Positions 9,683 through 19,263 of a stretch of 64,000 nt of DNA are shown here, one piece after another. Under the pieces are notes generated by a model. The model saw only the letters and a program-made list of their open reading frames with translations, had not been told where the DNA came from and did no database searches. The stretch covers positions 186,001-250,000 of the forward strand of contig LAPX01000004.1 in the NCBI GenBank assembly GCA_001858525.1, read 5' to 3'. The stretch is from Vampirovibrio chlorellavorus. Its GTDB lineage: Bacteria > Cyanobacteriota > Vampirovibrionia > Vampirovibrionales > Vampirovibrionaceae. Each line of letters starts with the position of its first letter. Positions within the stretch are counted from its first letter, which is position 1. Both the position numbers and the translations under genes were made by a program.

Positions 9683-10708
9683 TTAACGCTGAAAATCAAT
9701 GGTTTCCGCACCGGTGCCCCGATACACCTGCATGGTAAATTTAGCACCCGCTTTAGCATCCGGCTCAGGGTAAGGCAAATTATCAGCAGGAGAATAATTC
9801 ACGTTGTAAAAGCCCGATTTATCATTGGTTCTGTTCGGCCGGGCAGGCAAACGCCCTTTCATGGTGGCAGGCTGAAGCCCGGTCATCACCGTGGTTAAAT
9901 CCGCCCCCGCCAAAGTCGATTTACGAGTATCCGAAAAATTACGAAGGGTTAAATGGAATCCACCCAACTGGCCAGCCAGCGTCAACAGTTCTGCCTGAGC
10001 AGGATTCACAACCAAAGTAACCGCATAATTACCACCAGCAGCTGGAGAAGCCAGCTTGGATACGGCGCTCGAACGAACAGCGTTGCTCTGAGGACTGCTT
10101 CCAGCAGGATTCACAGCAACAACCGGCACATCTTGCAGTAAAGTGCGCGTTAGGGCTTCCTCCTCCTTGACCACCGTGGTCAATACATCCACATGAGCAC
10201 CTGGCGGCAGTGCGCCTCCCAGGCCCCCAATATTATTCACTTCGATGGTAATAGCCCGCATACCAGCCTCAACAGAGATACCACCGGTATCCAGTAACTT
10301 GGAACTCTCTAATGGCTCCCCGGTAACCACCGGAGACCGAACCACTTTCCCCAAGGCTTGAGAAATAAGACTCAGGGTACCAGGCATGGGCTTTTCAGTC
10401 ACTTCCACCAGCGTCAATATCTCTTTACTAATGGTTTGGCCCGGCTTTAAATCCACCAGAGTCTTCACCACCCGATACGATTTAGGCGTTTTGCTCAATT
10501 GTTCCTGTAATCTGCGGTACTTTTCCTCTTCCGCTTTGGCCGCCTCAGCCTTGGCTTTGGCTTCCTTTTGCACCTGTTCCGCATTGGTAGAAATACCCTG
10601 AATAACCATAAACCCAACCACGATGGCAGAGATACCAAAAACCACGGCCACGACCATGGCAATCGCAAATTGAACAAAAATTTTCTTGGGTTTACGGGCT
10701 GCAGGCAT
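9683..10708 (-). CDS. cpaB: Flp pilus assembly protein CpaB/RcpC (SAF domain)
   Basis: 341 residues, first gene of the Tad operon here. One N-terminal transmembrane helix (FVQFAIAMVVAVVFGISAIVV) is followed by an Ala/Lys/Glu coiled-coil stretch. A SAF/AFP-like domain follows (YRVVKTLVDLKPGQTISKEILTLVE, LGKVVRSPVVTGEPLESSKLL), then a CpaB domain with AGMRAITIEVNN and PGAHVDVLTT. CpaB is an inner-membrane-anchored periplasmic protein thought to meet the secretin. The 286 bases upstream contain no pilin (flp) gene and no prepilin peptidase, so these must be elsewhere. I saw no convincing promoter in that interval. Confidence 0.9.
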   Translation of the reverse strand: MPAARKPKKIFVQFAIAMVVAVVFGISAIVVGFMVIQGISTNAEQVQKEAKAKAEAAKAEEEKYRRLQEQLSKTPKSYRVVKTLVDLKPGQTISKEILTLVEVTEKPMPGTLSLISQALGKVVRSPVVTGEPLESSKLLDTGGISVEAGMRAITIEVNNIGGLGGALPPGAHVDVLTTVVKEEEALTRTLLQDVPVVAVNPAGSSPQSNAVRSSAVSKLASPAAGGNYAVTLVVNPAQAELLTLAGQLGGFHLTLRNFSDTRKSTLAGADLTTVMTGLQPATMKGRLPARPNRTNDKSGFYNVNYSPADNLPYPEPDAKAGAKFTMQVYRGTGAETIDFQR

Positions 10709-10938
10709 GTCGTTCCGCTCTGTTAATACTCAAAAGTACGCTCAGCGATCCCTTGGTAATGGCTTGAAAACGCCGAATTCCACTTGATCGTTTCCTCACT
10801 TTGCAATAACACTGGACGGCAATCATGCGTCCTGGAAATCGTCATAAGCAAGGTTAGATCTTCCTCTCCTCAGCATACCGCCCTAACCCCTGTTGGCTGA
10901 TCCTCCATCCGAATGAATTACCGGCAGCACACAGCCAA

Positions 10939-10965
10939 AAACAGAGGGCGCTTGACCCTCTGTTT
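10939..10965 (-). terminator. intrinsic terminator of asnS
   Basis: Perfect 10-bp stem AAACAGAGGG/CCCTCTGTTT with a 7-base loop. On the minus strand, downstream of the asnS stop, the second arm runs into a T tract, which fits rho-independent termination. It also separates asnS from the Tad operon. Confidence 0.85.
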
Positions 10966-10994
10966 GATGGAGTTTTTAACTTGCAAATGGCAGC

Positions 10995-12329
10995 TTATGG
11001 GCTCAAACGGTCCATCAAGCGGGGGAATGGAATGGTTTCCCGCACGTGGTGCAGACCACAAATCCAGGAGACAGTACGCTCAATGCCCAAACCAAAACCA
11101 GCATGGGGAAAACTGCCGTATTTCCGCACATCCAGGTACCAGTTAAACGCTTCCATGGGCAATCCGTGTTGCTCAATTTTAGACACCAGCACCGATAAGT
11201 CATCTTCCCGCTGACCGCCCCCAATGACTTCCCCGTAGCCTTCCGGGGCAATCATATCCACATTCAGAGCGTATTTGGGATTCTCTGGATCTGGCTTCAT
11301 GTAAAAGGCCTTAATTTCGGTGGGATAGTGGTGTATAAACACAGGCCGATCAAACTGGCTGGAAATAATGGTTTCCTCATCCCCGCCAAAATCTTCGCCC
11401 CACGGGAAATTTTTATGTTCTTCTTCAGGCCCGTGCTTGCGAATCAACTCAATGGCCTCATCGTAAGTAATACGAGGGAAGGGCTTCTGAATGGCTTCCA
11501 GCTTGCTGATATCCCGCTCCAGCACTTCCAGCTCCGCCCGACGATTCTGGAGCACCTGCTGGACAATAAAACACACAAAATCTTCCGCCAGATCCATATC
11601 CTCATACAGATCCATGAAGGCCACTTCCGGCTCAACCATCCAGAACTCCGTTAAATGGCGACGGGTTTTGGATTTTTCCGCCCGAAAGGTCGGGCCAAAA
11701 CAGTAAGCCTTACCAAAGGCAGCGGCGGCGGCCTCCATGTACAATTGCCCACTTTGAGTCAGGTAAGCCTTTTCATCAAAGTACTCGGTCTCAAACAGAT
11801 TACTGGTCCCCTCACATGCGTTTGGCGTGAAAATAGGGGCATCCACCAGGGTAAAGCCATTCTGATCAAAGTAATTCCGCACCGCCCGAATGATTTCCGC
11901 CCGAATGCGAATGATAGCGTTTTGCCGAGCCGATCGCAGCCACAAATGCCGGTGGTCCATCAGGAAAGCCACCCCATGCTCTTTGGGGCTAATGGGGTAA
12001 TCCACAGAATCACCCAGCACTTTAAAATCAGTCACACCCAGCTCAAAACCCAGTTTGGAGCGAGTGTCCTCTTTGACCACACCTGTCACCTGAATAGAGG
12101 ATTCCTGACTGACCTTATCAGCGGCTTCAAAAATCTCGGGGGACACATCGCCCTTGAAAACCACGCACTGGATAATGCCGGTGCCATCGCGCAGTTGCAA
12201 AAAGTGCAACTTACCGCTGGAGCGCTTGTTATACAGCCAACCCTGCAATGTGACGGTTTCACCGGCATGTGCGCCAATGTTTTCAATATAAATTCGCTTC
12301 AGTGGGGTTTGGGTTCCAACTACCATCAT
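10995..12329 (-). CDS. asnS: asparaginyl-tRNA synthetase
   Basis: 444-residue class IIb aminoacyl-tRNA synthetase that charges tRNA-Asn with asparagine. The N-terminal OB-fold anticodon-binding domain ([24 protein letters not shown]) is followed by the catalytic core: motif 1 region [29 protein letters not shown] (quoted in pieces: [13 protein letters not shown]), motif 2 around [20 protein letters not shown], and motif 3 [21 protein letters not shown] lies 4 bases before the first ATG and 7 before the second, so the protein may begin at the second Met. Its presence implies direct Asn-tRNA charging rather than only the amidotransferase route. Confidence 0.96.
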   Translation of the reverse strand: MMVVGTQTPLKRIYIENIGAHAGETVTLQGWLYNKRSSGKLHFLQLRDGTGIIQCVVFKGDVSPEIFEAADKVSQESSIQVTGVVKEDTRSKLGFELGVTDFKVLGDSVDYPISPKEHGVAFLMDHRHLWLRSARQNAIIRIRAEIIRAVRNYFDQNGFTLVDAPIFTPNACEGTSNLFETEYFDEKAYLTQSGQLYMEAAAAAFGKAYCFGPTFRAEKSKTRRHLTEFWMVEPEVAFMDLYEDMDLAEDFVCFIVQQVLQNRRAELEVLERDISKLEAIQKPFPRITYDEAIELIRKHGPEEEHKNFPWGEDFGGDEETIISSQFDRPVFIHHYPTEIKAFYMKPDPENPKYALNVDMIAPEGYGEVIGGGQREDDLSVLVSKIEQHGLPMEAFNWYLDVRKYGSFPHAGFGLGIERTVSWICGLHHVRETIPFPRLMDRLSP

Positions 12330-12428
12330 GAATCTCCTGACTGAACTCTGGTCCTATCTTAGTGCGAGCCGGTACCCAACACAACAAGCCCACCATAATC
12401 GCCCGGCATGTCATGTCCGTTAAAAGCA

Positions 12429-12463
12429 ACGATCCCGCCTCCCAAAGGAAAGCAGGATCGTTT
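12429..12463 (-). terminator. intrinsic terminator of the aldehyde dehydrogenase gene
   Basis: A long stem pairs AACGATCC with GGATCGTT and continues inward through GC/GC and TTCC/GGGA around a short loop. On the minus strand it is followed by GCTTTTAA. It lies 24 bases past the stop of the 12487-14025 gene. Confidence 0.8.
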
Positions 12464-12486
12464 TAGTCACTGAATTTCAGTTGAAA

Positions 12487-14025
12487 TTAATCGTCAATTT
12501 GGGCGCGTTGCAGCTTGTCGCTGTAATCCACGTACAGACTCTTCCACTCGGAGAAGACATCCAGAGAGGTGGTACCGGCGTCCCGATGGCCATTCCCGGT
12601 GTCCTTGGTGCCGCCAAATGGCAAGTGAACTTCCGCCCCGATGGTAGGCGCGTTGACGTAACACAGGCCAGATTCCAAATCGCGCAGGGCCGTAAAAGCC
12701 TGATTGACGTTCTTGGTGTAAATGGCCGTGGACAATCCAAAGGCGATGCCATTGGCCACGTCAATGGCCTCTTCAAAGCCGCTCACTGGAATGAGGGCTG
12801 TTACCGGCCCAAAAATTTCCTCTTGGGCAATGCGCATAGTGGACTTCACGTTATCAAACAAGGTTGGTTGCACAAACCAGCCGGAGCCCGCCTGCGTATC
12901 CCGAGCGCCGCCGGCAATCAGCTCAGCGCCTTCGCCTTTGCCGATTTCAATGTACTCCAGAATCTTTTTCATGGCCGCTTCGTTTACCACTGGGCCCACT
13001 TTGACCTCTGGATTGAGGCCATAGCCCAGTTTCAGCTCACCGATACGCTTTTTGAGTTTATCCCGCACCTGGGCATGCACCGCTTTATGCACAATGACTC
13101 GACTGGCCGCTGTACAGCGCTGCCCGGAGGTTCCAAAGGCGCCCCACAGCACACCATCCACCGCCAAGTCCAGATTGGCATCATCCATAATAATAATGGC
13201 GTTTTTACCGCCCATTTCCAGGGATACCCGTTTAAAGGTCGGAGCGCAGGCTTCATTGACCCGACGGCCAATATCGGTGGAACCGGTAAAGGAAATCAGG
13301 CAGACGTCCTTGTGAGCCATCAGTGGTTCGCCCACTTCCCGTCCGGAACCATAAACTACATTGACCACCCCTTTGGGCAATCCGGCTTCCTCTAAAATTT
13401 CCACCAGACGATGAGACAACAAGGGCGTATCACTGGCCGGTTTTAACACGCAGGTATTCCCGCAAATCAGGGCGGGCATCAGCTTCCAACTGGGAATGGC
13501 CATGGGGAAGTTCCAGGGGGTAATGAGACCCACCACACCCAAAGGTACCCGCACGGACATGGCAAATTTATTCTGCAATTCGGAAGGAACGGTTTGCCCA
13601 AACAGACGACGACCTTCCCCGGCGGCATAGAAGGTCATATCGATGACTTCCTGTACATCGCCACGGGCTTCGGCCAGTACTTTACCCATTTCACGGGTCA
13701 TTTCCCGGGCCAGTTGCTCCTTACGTTCCACCAGAATTTGTCCGGCCTTGAACAGAATTTCTCCCCGCTTGGGCGCGGGATATAACCGCCAGCTTTCGTA
13801 TGCTTTTTTGGCGGCAGCCACTGCTGCGTTCACCTCATCCGGACCCGAGGCGGGAAATACCCCCACCACATCCGATGGCTCAGCTGGATTACGACTCTCA
13901 AACGTTTTACCCGATTTGGCAGGGATCCACTGCCCACCAATGTAGTTTAAAAACTGACTTTGCCCACTAAAGGCACTGGGTTTAATTTCAAAATTCAACT
14001 GGGGATTGGCTTGCGTAGCGGCCAT
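12487..14025 (-). CDS. NAD(P)-dependent aldehyde dehydrogenase
   Basis: 512-residue ALDH superfamily enzyme oxidising an aldehyde to the acid. Visible landmarks are [21 protein letters not shown] (in part WNFPMA for the cofactor site), [20 protein letters not shown], catalytic Glu in LEMGGKNA, catalytic Cys in [19 protein letters not shown], and C-terminal [17 protein letters not shown]. The last motif and the [11 protein letters not shown] tail resemble Bacillus YcbD/GucD-type 2-oxoglutarate semialdehyde dehydrogenases, but substrate cannot be set from motifs. GGAGGAGG lies just before the ATG. It is monocistronic with its own terminator. Confidence 0.92.
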   Translation of the reverse strand: MAATQANPQLNFEIKPSAFSGQSQFLNYIGGQWIPAKSGKTFESRNPAEPSDVVGVFPASGPDEVNAAVAAAKKAYESWRLYPAPKRGEILFKAGQILVERKEQLAREMTREMGKVLAEARGDVQEVIDMTFYAAGEGRRLFGQTVPSELQNKFAMSVRVPLGVVGLITPWNFPMAIPSWKLMPALICGNTCVLKPASDTPLLSHRLVEILEEAGLPKGVVNVVYGSGREVGEPLMAHKDVCLISFTGSTDIGRRVNEACAPTFKRVSLEMGGKNAIIIMDDANLDLAVDGVLWGAFGTSGQRCTAASRVIVHKAVHAQVRDKLKKRIGELKLGYGLNPEVKVGPVVNEAAMKKILEYIEIGKGEGAELIAGGARDTQAGSGWFVQPTLFDNVKSTMRIAQEEIFGPVTALIPVSGFEEAIDVANGIAFGLSTAIYTKNVNQAFTALRDLESGLCYVNAPTIGAEVHLPFGGTKDTGNGHRDAGTTSLDVFSEWKSLYVDYSDKLQRAQIDD

Positions 14026-14165
14026 TGGCTTCCCTCCTCCTCAACACTTCTAGCGTATTATACTACGCCTACCCTTCAATCAATAGGTAAACCTGTGACT
14101 GTGTTTTCACTGCGCCCATTCGAGGATCATCCAAATTCGAGGAGCCCGTATGTTAAAGTCAAGCA

Positions 14166-14672
14166 ATGGCAAGTGGAAAAACACATGACTGGGTCACCGT
14201 CACCCTGCTCCCATCCGTCTGGCTGATTGCCCACTGGGGCTTCAATTTGCCCTTCCACGAAAGCCTGCTAATCACTGTTGGCACCTGGCTGGGTGGGTTT
14301 TATCTCAGCCCGGATTTAGACACCCCCAGCCGCCCCTTTTACCGCTGGGGCATACTGCGCTGGATCTGGATTCCATACCAATGGGCGGCCAAGCATCGCT
14401 CGCCCCTGTCACATGGACTGCTGTGGGCTTCCTGGCTGCGGTTGTTTTACCTCACCGGCATGCTGACCCTGATTTATTGGGGACTGTGCCAATTGCTGGA
14501 AATTTTGGGAGTGCGCACCTCACTGCTGCCATTGCGCTCAGCCCAACGATTTTTAAGCGCCCATCAGTCAGATTTTCTACGGCTGGGCGTGGGCCTTTGG
14601 GTGGGCGCCCTCATCCATATCGTGCTAGATGCCTTAACATCCGCCCTGACCCCGAAAAAACGGCGGCGCTGA
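14166..14672 (+). CDS. DUF2227 putative metal-binding membrane protein
   Basis: 168 residues beginning MASGKTHDWVTV, with SPDLDTPSRPFYRWG and KHRSPLSHG, the His/Asp motifs of the DUF2227 (YcbK-like) family. As I recall that family it is common in Cyanobacteria and scattered elsewhere. Four or five hydrophobic segments surround the motifs, and the His/Asp residues sit where LexX/YdjM-like membrane hydrolases bind metal. No function is established. It is the first gene of a plus-strand run; the next gene has its own promoter-like sequence. Confidence 0.75.
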   Translation: MASGKTHDWVTVTLLPSVWLIAHWGFNLPFHESLLITVGTWLGGFYLSPDLDTPSRPFYRWGILRWIWIPYQWAAKHRSPLSHGLLWASWLRLFYLTGMLTLIYWGLCQLLEILGVRTSLLPLRSAQRFLSAHQSDFLRLGVGLWVGALIHIVLDALTSALTPKKRRR

Positions 14673-14721
14673 ATCCTCGTAGACGGCAAGCCTGGCCGGA
14701 TGTTGTCCGTGCTTCCGTGCT

Positions 14722-14746
14722 TTGACAGCAAACTATGGCATATAAT
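14722..14746 (+). promoter_or_regulatory. possible promoter of the DAACS transporter gene
   Basis: A consensus TTGACA (14722-14727) and a consensus TATAAT (14741-14746) lie upstream of the gene, but only 13 bases apart, shorter than usual. An overlapping TAATAA gives 15. The boxes are good and the spacing is poor. Confidence 0.4.
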
Positions 14747-14783
14747 AAAGATTCAATCTTTTAATGGAGTGGAAGGATCCCCG

Positions 14784-16133
14784 ATGAGAGCTAAAGCCTT
14801 CTGGTTGATTCTGGTAGCGTTGGGACTGGGTACCAAACGGCACTGGCACATTTTGGCGGCCATTTTACTGGGGGTGATGCTGGGTATTTATCTGCCCTAC
14901 CCCAATCAGTCCCTACAGCCAGATTCCTACTATTTCATTCACCAGTTTTTTGATATTGTGGGCCAGCTTTTCATTCGCCTGATTACCATGGTGGTCGTGC
15001 CGCTGGTGGTCAGCTCTCTGATTGTCGGTGTTTCCTCCCTGGGAGATTCTCGTCAGTTGGGCCGGATGGGCGGAAAAGTTCTTTTTTACTTCCTCTTGCT
15101 GATGGGCATTAGCGCCTTACTAGGTGCAGGCTTGGCCCTCTGGATGGATCCGGGCTCTCAATTGCAGCAGGACTTTCTGATGAACGCCGATGCGGCCAGT
15201 ATCATTCAAGAATTGCGACAGGCTCCTAGTCAAAGCTTGCAGGCCCTGTTTTTCAACATGATTCCCCGCAACCCCATTGAATCACTGGCGCAGGCTGATT
15301 TGGTACCGGTCATTGTATACACCCTGCTGTTTGGGGCCGCGGTGGCCAGTGTGGGCGAAGCCGGAAAGCCCATCATCAACTTTTTTGAATCCCTGTTTAC
15401 CGCCACCATGAAACTGACCGACTGGGTCATGATTCTGGCCGTACCCGGCGTGTTTTCCCTGGCCTTTATTACTGTCGCAAAATCAGGCTTGGGGGTGTTT
15501 GGACAACTGTGGATCTATGCCCTGACCATCCTGCTGGGCCTGTTGATTCAACTGTTTATTATTTTCCCGCTCATGCTCAAGTTTCTGGCCAAAATCAACT
15601 TCATGAACGTTTACCGAGCCATTTCGGAAGCCATCATGGTGGCCTTCGGCACGGCCAGTAGCTCAGCGACCCTGCCCATTACCATTGCCTGTATGGAGCG
15701 CCGGGCTGGTGTTTCCAACCGCATCGCCAGTTTTGTGCTTCCCACCGGGGCCACCATCAACAAAACGGCCACCACCATGTTTGAAGTGATTGCCGTTATT
15801 TTCCTGATGCAGGCCTATCACATCCCGCTGACCCCAGACAAAGTTGGCATTATCGTCCTCTTTTCCATCATCGCTTCTATTGGGGCGGCAGGCGTTCCTA
15901 GCGCTGGGCTGATTACCATCGCCATCGTCCTCAACAGCATCGGCCACTTTGAAATGGATTATCTGGCCGGAGGGATTGCCATGCTGTGGTCTATCGATCG
16001 GGTGCTGGACATGTGCCGCACCGTGGTGAATGTGGTCAGTAGCTGCACCGTGGCCACTTTGGTCGCCTCCAGTGAAGGGGAACTGAACCGGGATATCCTC
16101 AACAACCACGACGCCTGGACGGAGGTAGTATAG
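14784..16133 (+). CDS. dicarboxylate/amino acid:cation symporter (DAACS) family transporter
   Basis: 449-residue multi-pass inner-membrane carrier of the GltP/DctA fold. Recognisable parts are ITMVVVPLVVSSLIVGVSSLG, VPVIVYTLLFGAAVASVG, the serine-rich hairpin FGTASSSATLPITIACMER, and VLPTGATINKTATTMFE. In well-studied members the last segment reads NMDGT and its Asp/Asn ligate the substrate and sodium. Here it is NKTAT, so substrate or coupling may differ. The late helix WSIDRVLDMCRTVVNV, normally Asp/Arg-bearing in acidic amino-acid carriers, retains D and R. The ATG is preceded by GGAAGG at 7 bases; an earlier in-frame codon at 14700 is less likely. Confidence 0.9.
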   Translation: MRAKAFWLILVALGLGTKRHWHILAAILLGVMLGIYLPYPNQSLQPDSYYFIHQFFDIVGQLFIRLITMVVVPLVVSSLIVGVSSLGDSRQLGRMGGKVLFYFLLLMGISALLGAGLALWMDPGSQLQQDFLMNADAASIIQELRQAPSQSLQALFFNMIPRNPIESLAQADLVPVIVYTLLFGAAVASVGEAGKPIINFFESLFTATMKLTDWVMILAVPGVFSLAFITVAKSGLGVFGQLWIYALTILLGLLIQLFIIFPLMLKFLAKINFMNVYRAISEAIMVAFGTASSSATLPITIACMERRAGVSNRIASFVLPTGATINKTATTMFEVIAVIFLMQAYHIPLTPDKVGIIVLFSIIASIGAAGVPSAGLITIAIVLNSIGHFEMDYLAGGIAMLWSIDRVLDMCRTVVNVVSSCTVATLVASSEGELNRDILNNHDAWTEVV

Positions 16134-16138
16134 TCCGC

Positions 16139-16918
16139 ATGTGCCATCGTTTGAAATTGCGTCCCGAATGGTTTTCCCTGTTTCTCGTTTTGCTGATGTG
16201 GCTGGGCTGCAGTGACAGTTTCGCCGACAATAACACCAGCACGCAGCAAAGCGAAATCAGCCAATCCGCCCCCGCAGAGGAGAATGATGCCAGCCTGCCC
16301 GCCGGCGCAGTCACCTACAACAAAGGCGTGGAACTCTTTCAAATCGCCCAAGTTCAGAATGAAAAAGGGAACAGCGAAGGGCAAAAAAAGTTACTAAAAG
16401 AAGCCATCAAGCAGTTTGAACTGGCCCTGGGTACCAATCCCAAGCTGGTGGAAGCACAAAGCAACATCGGGTTTGCCTACCTGACCTTGCACGATTACCG
16501 CAAAGCCATCACCGCCTTTGAAAAGGCCCTCCTCATCAACCCCAACCACCTCAATACGCTCAATGGGCTTTCCACCGCCTATGCCTTTAACAAAAATATC
16601 GATCAGGCCTTAAAAACCTTCAACAAATTGACCACCCTGGATCCGGGAAACAGCCAGTACTGGTTCAATAAAGGCAGTGTCCTGCAAAAAGCCGGACGCG
16701 CTCAGGAAGCCGAACAATCTTATCTGCAAGCCCTGAAAGCGCAACCCAACGATCAGCGCACCTTGTTTAATCTGGGTACTCTGTACGAAAATCAGGGAGA
16801 ATTGGAGAAAGCCCGCCCCTATTATGAAAAAGCCAAAGGGGTGGAAATCGGCAATTCTATTGGCCTGGAAGCCATCCGGCGCTTGGAAGAAATCAACAAC
16901 ACGCTGAAAAAACCCTAG
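16139..16918 (+). CDS. exported TPR-repeat protein
   Basis: 259 residues. The N-terminal region WFSLFLVLLMWLGCSDSFA is a signal sequence; the Cys suggests a lipoprotein, but Trp-Leu-Gly before it is not a good lipobox, so cleavage after SFA is equally possible. A low-complexity linker leads to four or more tetratricopeptide repeats from about residue 75 (for example AQSNIGFAYLTLHDYRKAIT, NTLNGLSTAYAFNKNIDQAL and FNLGTLYENQGELEKARPYY). These form a protein-binding scaffold, probably periplasmic. It starts 5 bases after the transporter stop, so the two are probably co-transcribed. Confidence 0.85.
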   Translation: MCHRLKLRPEWFSLFLVLLMWLGCSDSFADNNTSTQQSEISQSAPAEENDASLPAGAVTYNKGVELFQIAQVQNEKGNSEGQKKLLKEAIKQFELALGTNPKLVEAQSNIGFAYLTLHDYRKAITAFEKALLINPNHLNTLNGLSTAYAFNKNIDQALKTFNKLTTLDPGNSQYWFNKGSVLQKAGRAQEAEQSYLQALKAQPNDQRTLFNLGTLYENQGELEKARPYYEKAKGVEIGNSIGLEAIRRLEEINNTLKKP

Positions 16919-16954
16919 CTTTAGCACTCACAGCCACAAGGAGAGGCTGACCCT

Positions 16955-18091
16955 GTGTTTCATAGTCACTTAAAACAAGGATTCCGCTTAAGCCGCACCA
17001 TTGGCATCTGCCTGCTGGCTTATACACTACTGGCGCTGGTCTCCCTCAAGATGCCGGGCAGCACCCTTCACCTGAGCACGCCTTGGATTGGCCTGCGTTT
17101 AAGTCTTGCCGGGATCAGCGCTGTGCTGTTTTTACTGCTGAACGAGGTCAGCCTTCGGTCCTTTAAACGGCATCCCCGCCTGGATGACATTACGCTGGAG
17201 AAGCTGAGCCTTCTGCTTCCGCTGGCAACGGCCCTGCTGGTGGGCTTTCATTATCTGTTATCCGGTCAATTCGGGCTCATCCTGCTGGGAGCGGTGGTTA
17301 GTTTACAAGCCCAATTGTTCGGCCATAATGGCGTGGCCCGGGCCTTGCTGGTTATTTTCGGTCTGCTCTATGTGGCCAGCTTTGGATTGGGCTATCCCTT
17401 TTTACTAGGGCTTCAGGCCAATGCCTTTGCTGGAATTCCTTTGGGAGCCCGGCTCCTCATGATGGTAGGCCCAGCGATTTTAGGGCTGAGCCATCTAGGC
17501 GGCATTGTGGCTTCCACCCAGCGCCACACCTCTAGCCGAGTCTCCAAATTGCAATCGCTGGCCGCCACCGATGGCTTAACGGGCCTTGTCAACCGGCGAC
17601 AGTTCAACCAGCAACTGGATGCAGAGATGGCCCGGGCCCGACGCTACCGGAAACCCTTGTCTCTGGCCCTGTTTGACATTGATGACTTCAAGAAAATAAA
17701 CGACTTTTACGGCCACACCACGGGCGACCGCATTTTAAAGGAACTGGGCCAGCTCATCACCCAAAACATTCGGGAATCAGATGTGGCAGCCCGCTACGGC
17801 GGAGAAGAGTTCGCCCTGATTTTGCCGGAAACTGGACAAATCGACGCCTATGAGCTGCTGGAACGCCTACGAGCCATGATTGAGCGCACCGTGTTCTGCT
17901 TGCCGGATAACCCCATCACCGCCACCATCAGCGTGGGGGTGGCCCAACTCGATTTGAACGACAGCAAGGGCTATGAAATCATCGAGAAATCAGACGCGGC
18001 CTTATATGAGGCCAAAAAGCAGGGCAAAAACCGGGTGGTCTATGGCACACTGACCCCTCCCAAGGTTACCTACCCGCCCTTTGAGTCCTAA
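16955..18091 (+). CDS. membrane diguanylate cyclase (GGDEF domain)
   Basis: 378 residues, GTG start preceded by AAGGAGAGG. About six transmembrane helices fill residues 10-190. A short coiled connector (STQRHTSSRVSKLQSL) leads to a GGDEF domain opening AATDGLTGLVNRRQFN. The active-site loop is GGEEF (282-286), competent for c-di-GMP synthesis. The inhibitory I-site RxxD (RESD, 273-276) lies the standard five residues upstream, so product feedback is expected. The unnamed N-terminal domain is the likely sensor. c-di-GMP could control the Tad pilus or flagellum encoded nearby, which is inference. Confidence 0.92.
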   Translation: MFHSHLKQGFRLSRTIGICLLAYTLLALVSLKMPGSTLHLSTPWIGLRLSLAGISAVLFLLLNEVSLRSFKRHPRLDDITLEKLSLLLPLATALLVGFHYLLSGQFGLILLGAVVSLQAQLFGHNGVARALLVIFGLLYVASFGLGYPFLLGLQANAFAGIPLGARLLMMVGPAILGLSHLGGIVASTQRHTSSRVSKLQSLAATDGLTGLVNRRQFNQQLDAEMARARRYRKPLSLALFDIDDFKKINDFYGHTTGDRILKELGQLITQNIRESDVAARYGGEEFALILPETGQIDAYELLERLRAMIERTVFCLPDNPITATISVGVAQLDLNDSKGYEIIEKSDAALYEAKKQGKNRVVYGTLTPPKVTYPPFES

Positions 18092-18164
18092 ATCAAGTCC
18101 TCAAAGCTGGCTCCAACAGAGCCCCATCGCCAAGCGTCCGCCTTCGTGGCACAATAGGCACATT

Positions 18165-18902
18165 ATGAGCAAAACCTCTCTCTCCAGCATTCTGCCCGAT
18201 CCCCAAAAAGCGGCCACCAGCAAAGCCCAGCAGGTTGAACAGATGTTTGACCGTATTGCCGGGAGCTATGATCGCCTGAACAACTGGATCTCCATGGGCT
18301 TTCACAAGCAGTGGAAACGCCAGGCCTGCCAAAAGTTGCAACTCAAGCCCGGCCATCAGGCCCTGGATGTCTGTACGGGTACCGGCGACCTGATTGCCTA
18401 TCTGCTACCTCTGGTGGGTGAGCAAGGTCAGGTGTGCGGACTGGATTTTTCGGCCCAGATGCTCTCTTTTGCTCAGCAACGGTATCAAAACCAGGCCCAA
18501 GTGGCCCTCACGCAGGGCGATGCCTTGGCATTGCCTTATGAGGACAACCGCTTTGATGGGGCCATCATCAGCTTTGGCCTGCGAAATGTGACCGATATTC
18601 CCAAGGCCTTGGCCGAAATGCACCGGGTCATCAAACCGGGCGGCTGGATGGTCAATCTGGATACCGCACCCAAGCCCCTGTTGCCCGGCATGCAATTCTA
18701 CTTCTCTAAAATTGTGCCCCTGTTGGGCGGCTTACTAGCCCAGGACAGTCAGGCTTACCAGTATCTCTCCAACTCCACCCAGCATTTTTTAACCCCACAG
18801 GAACTCAAGCGACTGTTTGAGCAGGTGGGCTGCGTGAATGTTGAGTCTCAAACGCTGATGCTCGGCTCGGTCTCTCTTCAAGCGGGGCAAAAGCCTTTCT
18901 AG
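18165..18902 (+). CDS. menG: demethylmenaquinone/quinone methyltransferase MenG (UbiE family)
   Basis: 245 residues when started at MSKTSLSS; an upstream TTG at 18081 overlaps the cyclase gene and would add 28 residues. Family signatures are FDRIAGSYDRLNNWISMGFHKQW near the N-terminus (Y-D-x-x-N), LDVCTGTGDLIAYLLP for SAM binding, and GLRNVTDIPKALAEMHRVIKPGGW. It methylates the quinone ring in the last steps of menaquinone or plastoquinone synthesis at the membrane. Without neighbouring men or ubi genes the exact quinone is open. The gene ends 16 bases before the palindromic-ended element at 18919. Confidence 0.92.
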   Translation: MSKTSLSSILPDPQKAATSKAQQVEQMFDRIAGSYDRLNNWISMGFHKQWKRQACQKLQLKPGHQALDVCTGTGDLIAYLLPLVGEQGQVCGLDFSAQMLSFAQQRYQNQAQVALTQGDALALPYEDNRFDGAIISFGLRNVTDIPKALAEMHRVIKPGGWMVNLDTAPKPLLPGMQFYFSKIVPLLGGLLAQDSQAYQYLSNSTQHFLTPQELKRLFEQVGCVNVESQTLMLGSVSLQAGQKPF

Positions 18903-18918
18903 CCAAACGGGGCGCCTA

Positions 18919-19076
18919 AGAGACTCTCCGAAAAGCTTTTAGATCGGTGTGGCTACAAGGCCCTCAAAAATCAATACCAGGACGCTCAAGCAAGGCGCTT
19001 ATACTAATAAGTAACGATGCTGAGCAGCGCACGAACAAAGTAGACGCCCGAAATGCAAGCTTTTCGGAGAGTCTCT
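18919..19076 (+). repeat. 158-bp dispersed element with perfect 20-bp inverted ends (copy 1)
   Basis: Ends at 18919-18938 and 19057-19076 are perfect reverse complements (20 of 20, beginning AGAGACTCTCCG). The interior matches the element at 45954-46096 over most of its length, including a core around 18991-19038 with the small hairpin CTTAT-acta-ATAAG. Copy 1 has about 15 extra bases near 18964-18985. It contains no open frame and no transposase. No target-site duplication is obvious. It fills the gap between the convergent menG gene and a small minus-strand gene. The strand given is that of the alignment with copy 2. Confidence 0.9.
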
Positions 19077-19263
19077 AGGCCAGAATGCCTTTAGAAGTAT
19101 CGACGGCCTTGGCTTGGCTGACGAACTGCTTCAATAGCATGTCTTTTTGATGGGAAAGGCGTTCTTTTTCTCGTTTCTCAGAGGATGAATCCTGATGAAC
19201 CTTTTGCCCCTGAGTGTACGAGATAATCAGCGCCGCCATCAAAGGATGAATGGAGGGCATCAT
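19075..19263 (-). CDS. small uncharacterised protein
   Basis: 62 residues (start MMPSIHPLM), with a hydrophobic stretch LMAALIISY followed by a charged helix rich in Lys, Glu and Gln (SSEKREKERLSHQKDMLL). AAAGG lies about 11 bases before the first ATG. The TAG stop is built partly from the end of the repeated element (last two bases inside it), so the present C-terminus may have been set by insertion of that element. No family recognised; expression is uncertain. Confidence 0.45.
   Translation of the reverse strand: MMPSIHPLMAALIISYTQGQKVHQDSSSEKREKERLSHQKDMLLKQFVSQAKAVDTSKGILA

Noticed and set aside
12481-13395. 304-codon plus-strand open frame
   Set aside because: It lies wholly antisense to the aldehyde dehydrogenase, has no family-like motifs, and the dehydrogenase is intact.
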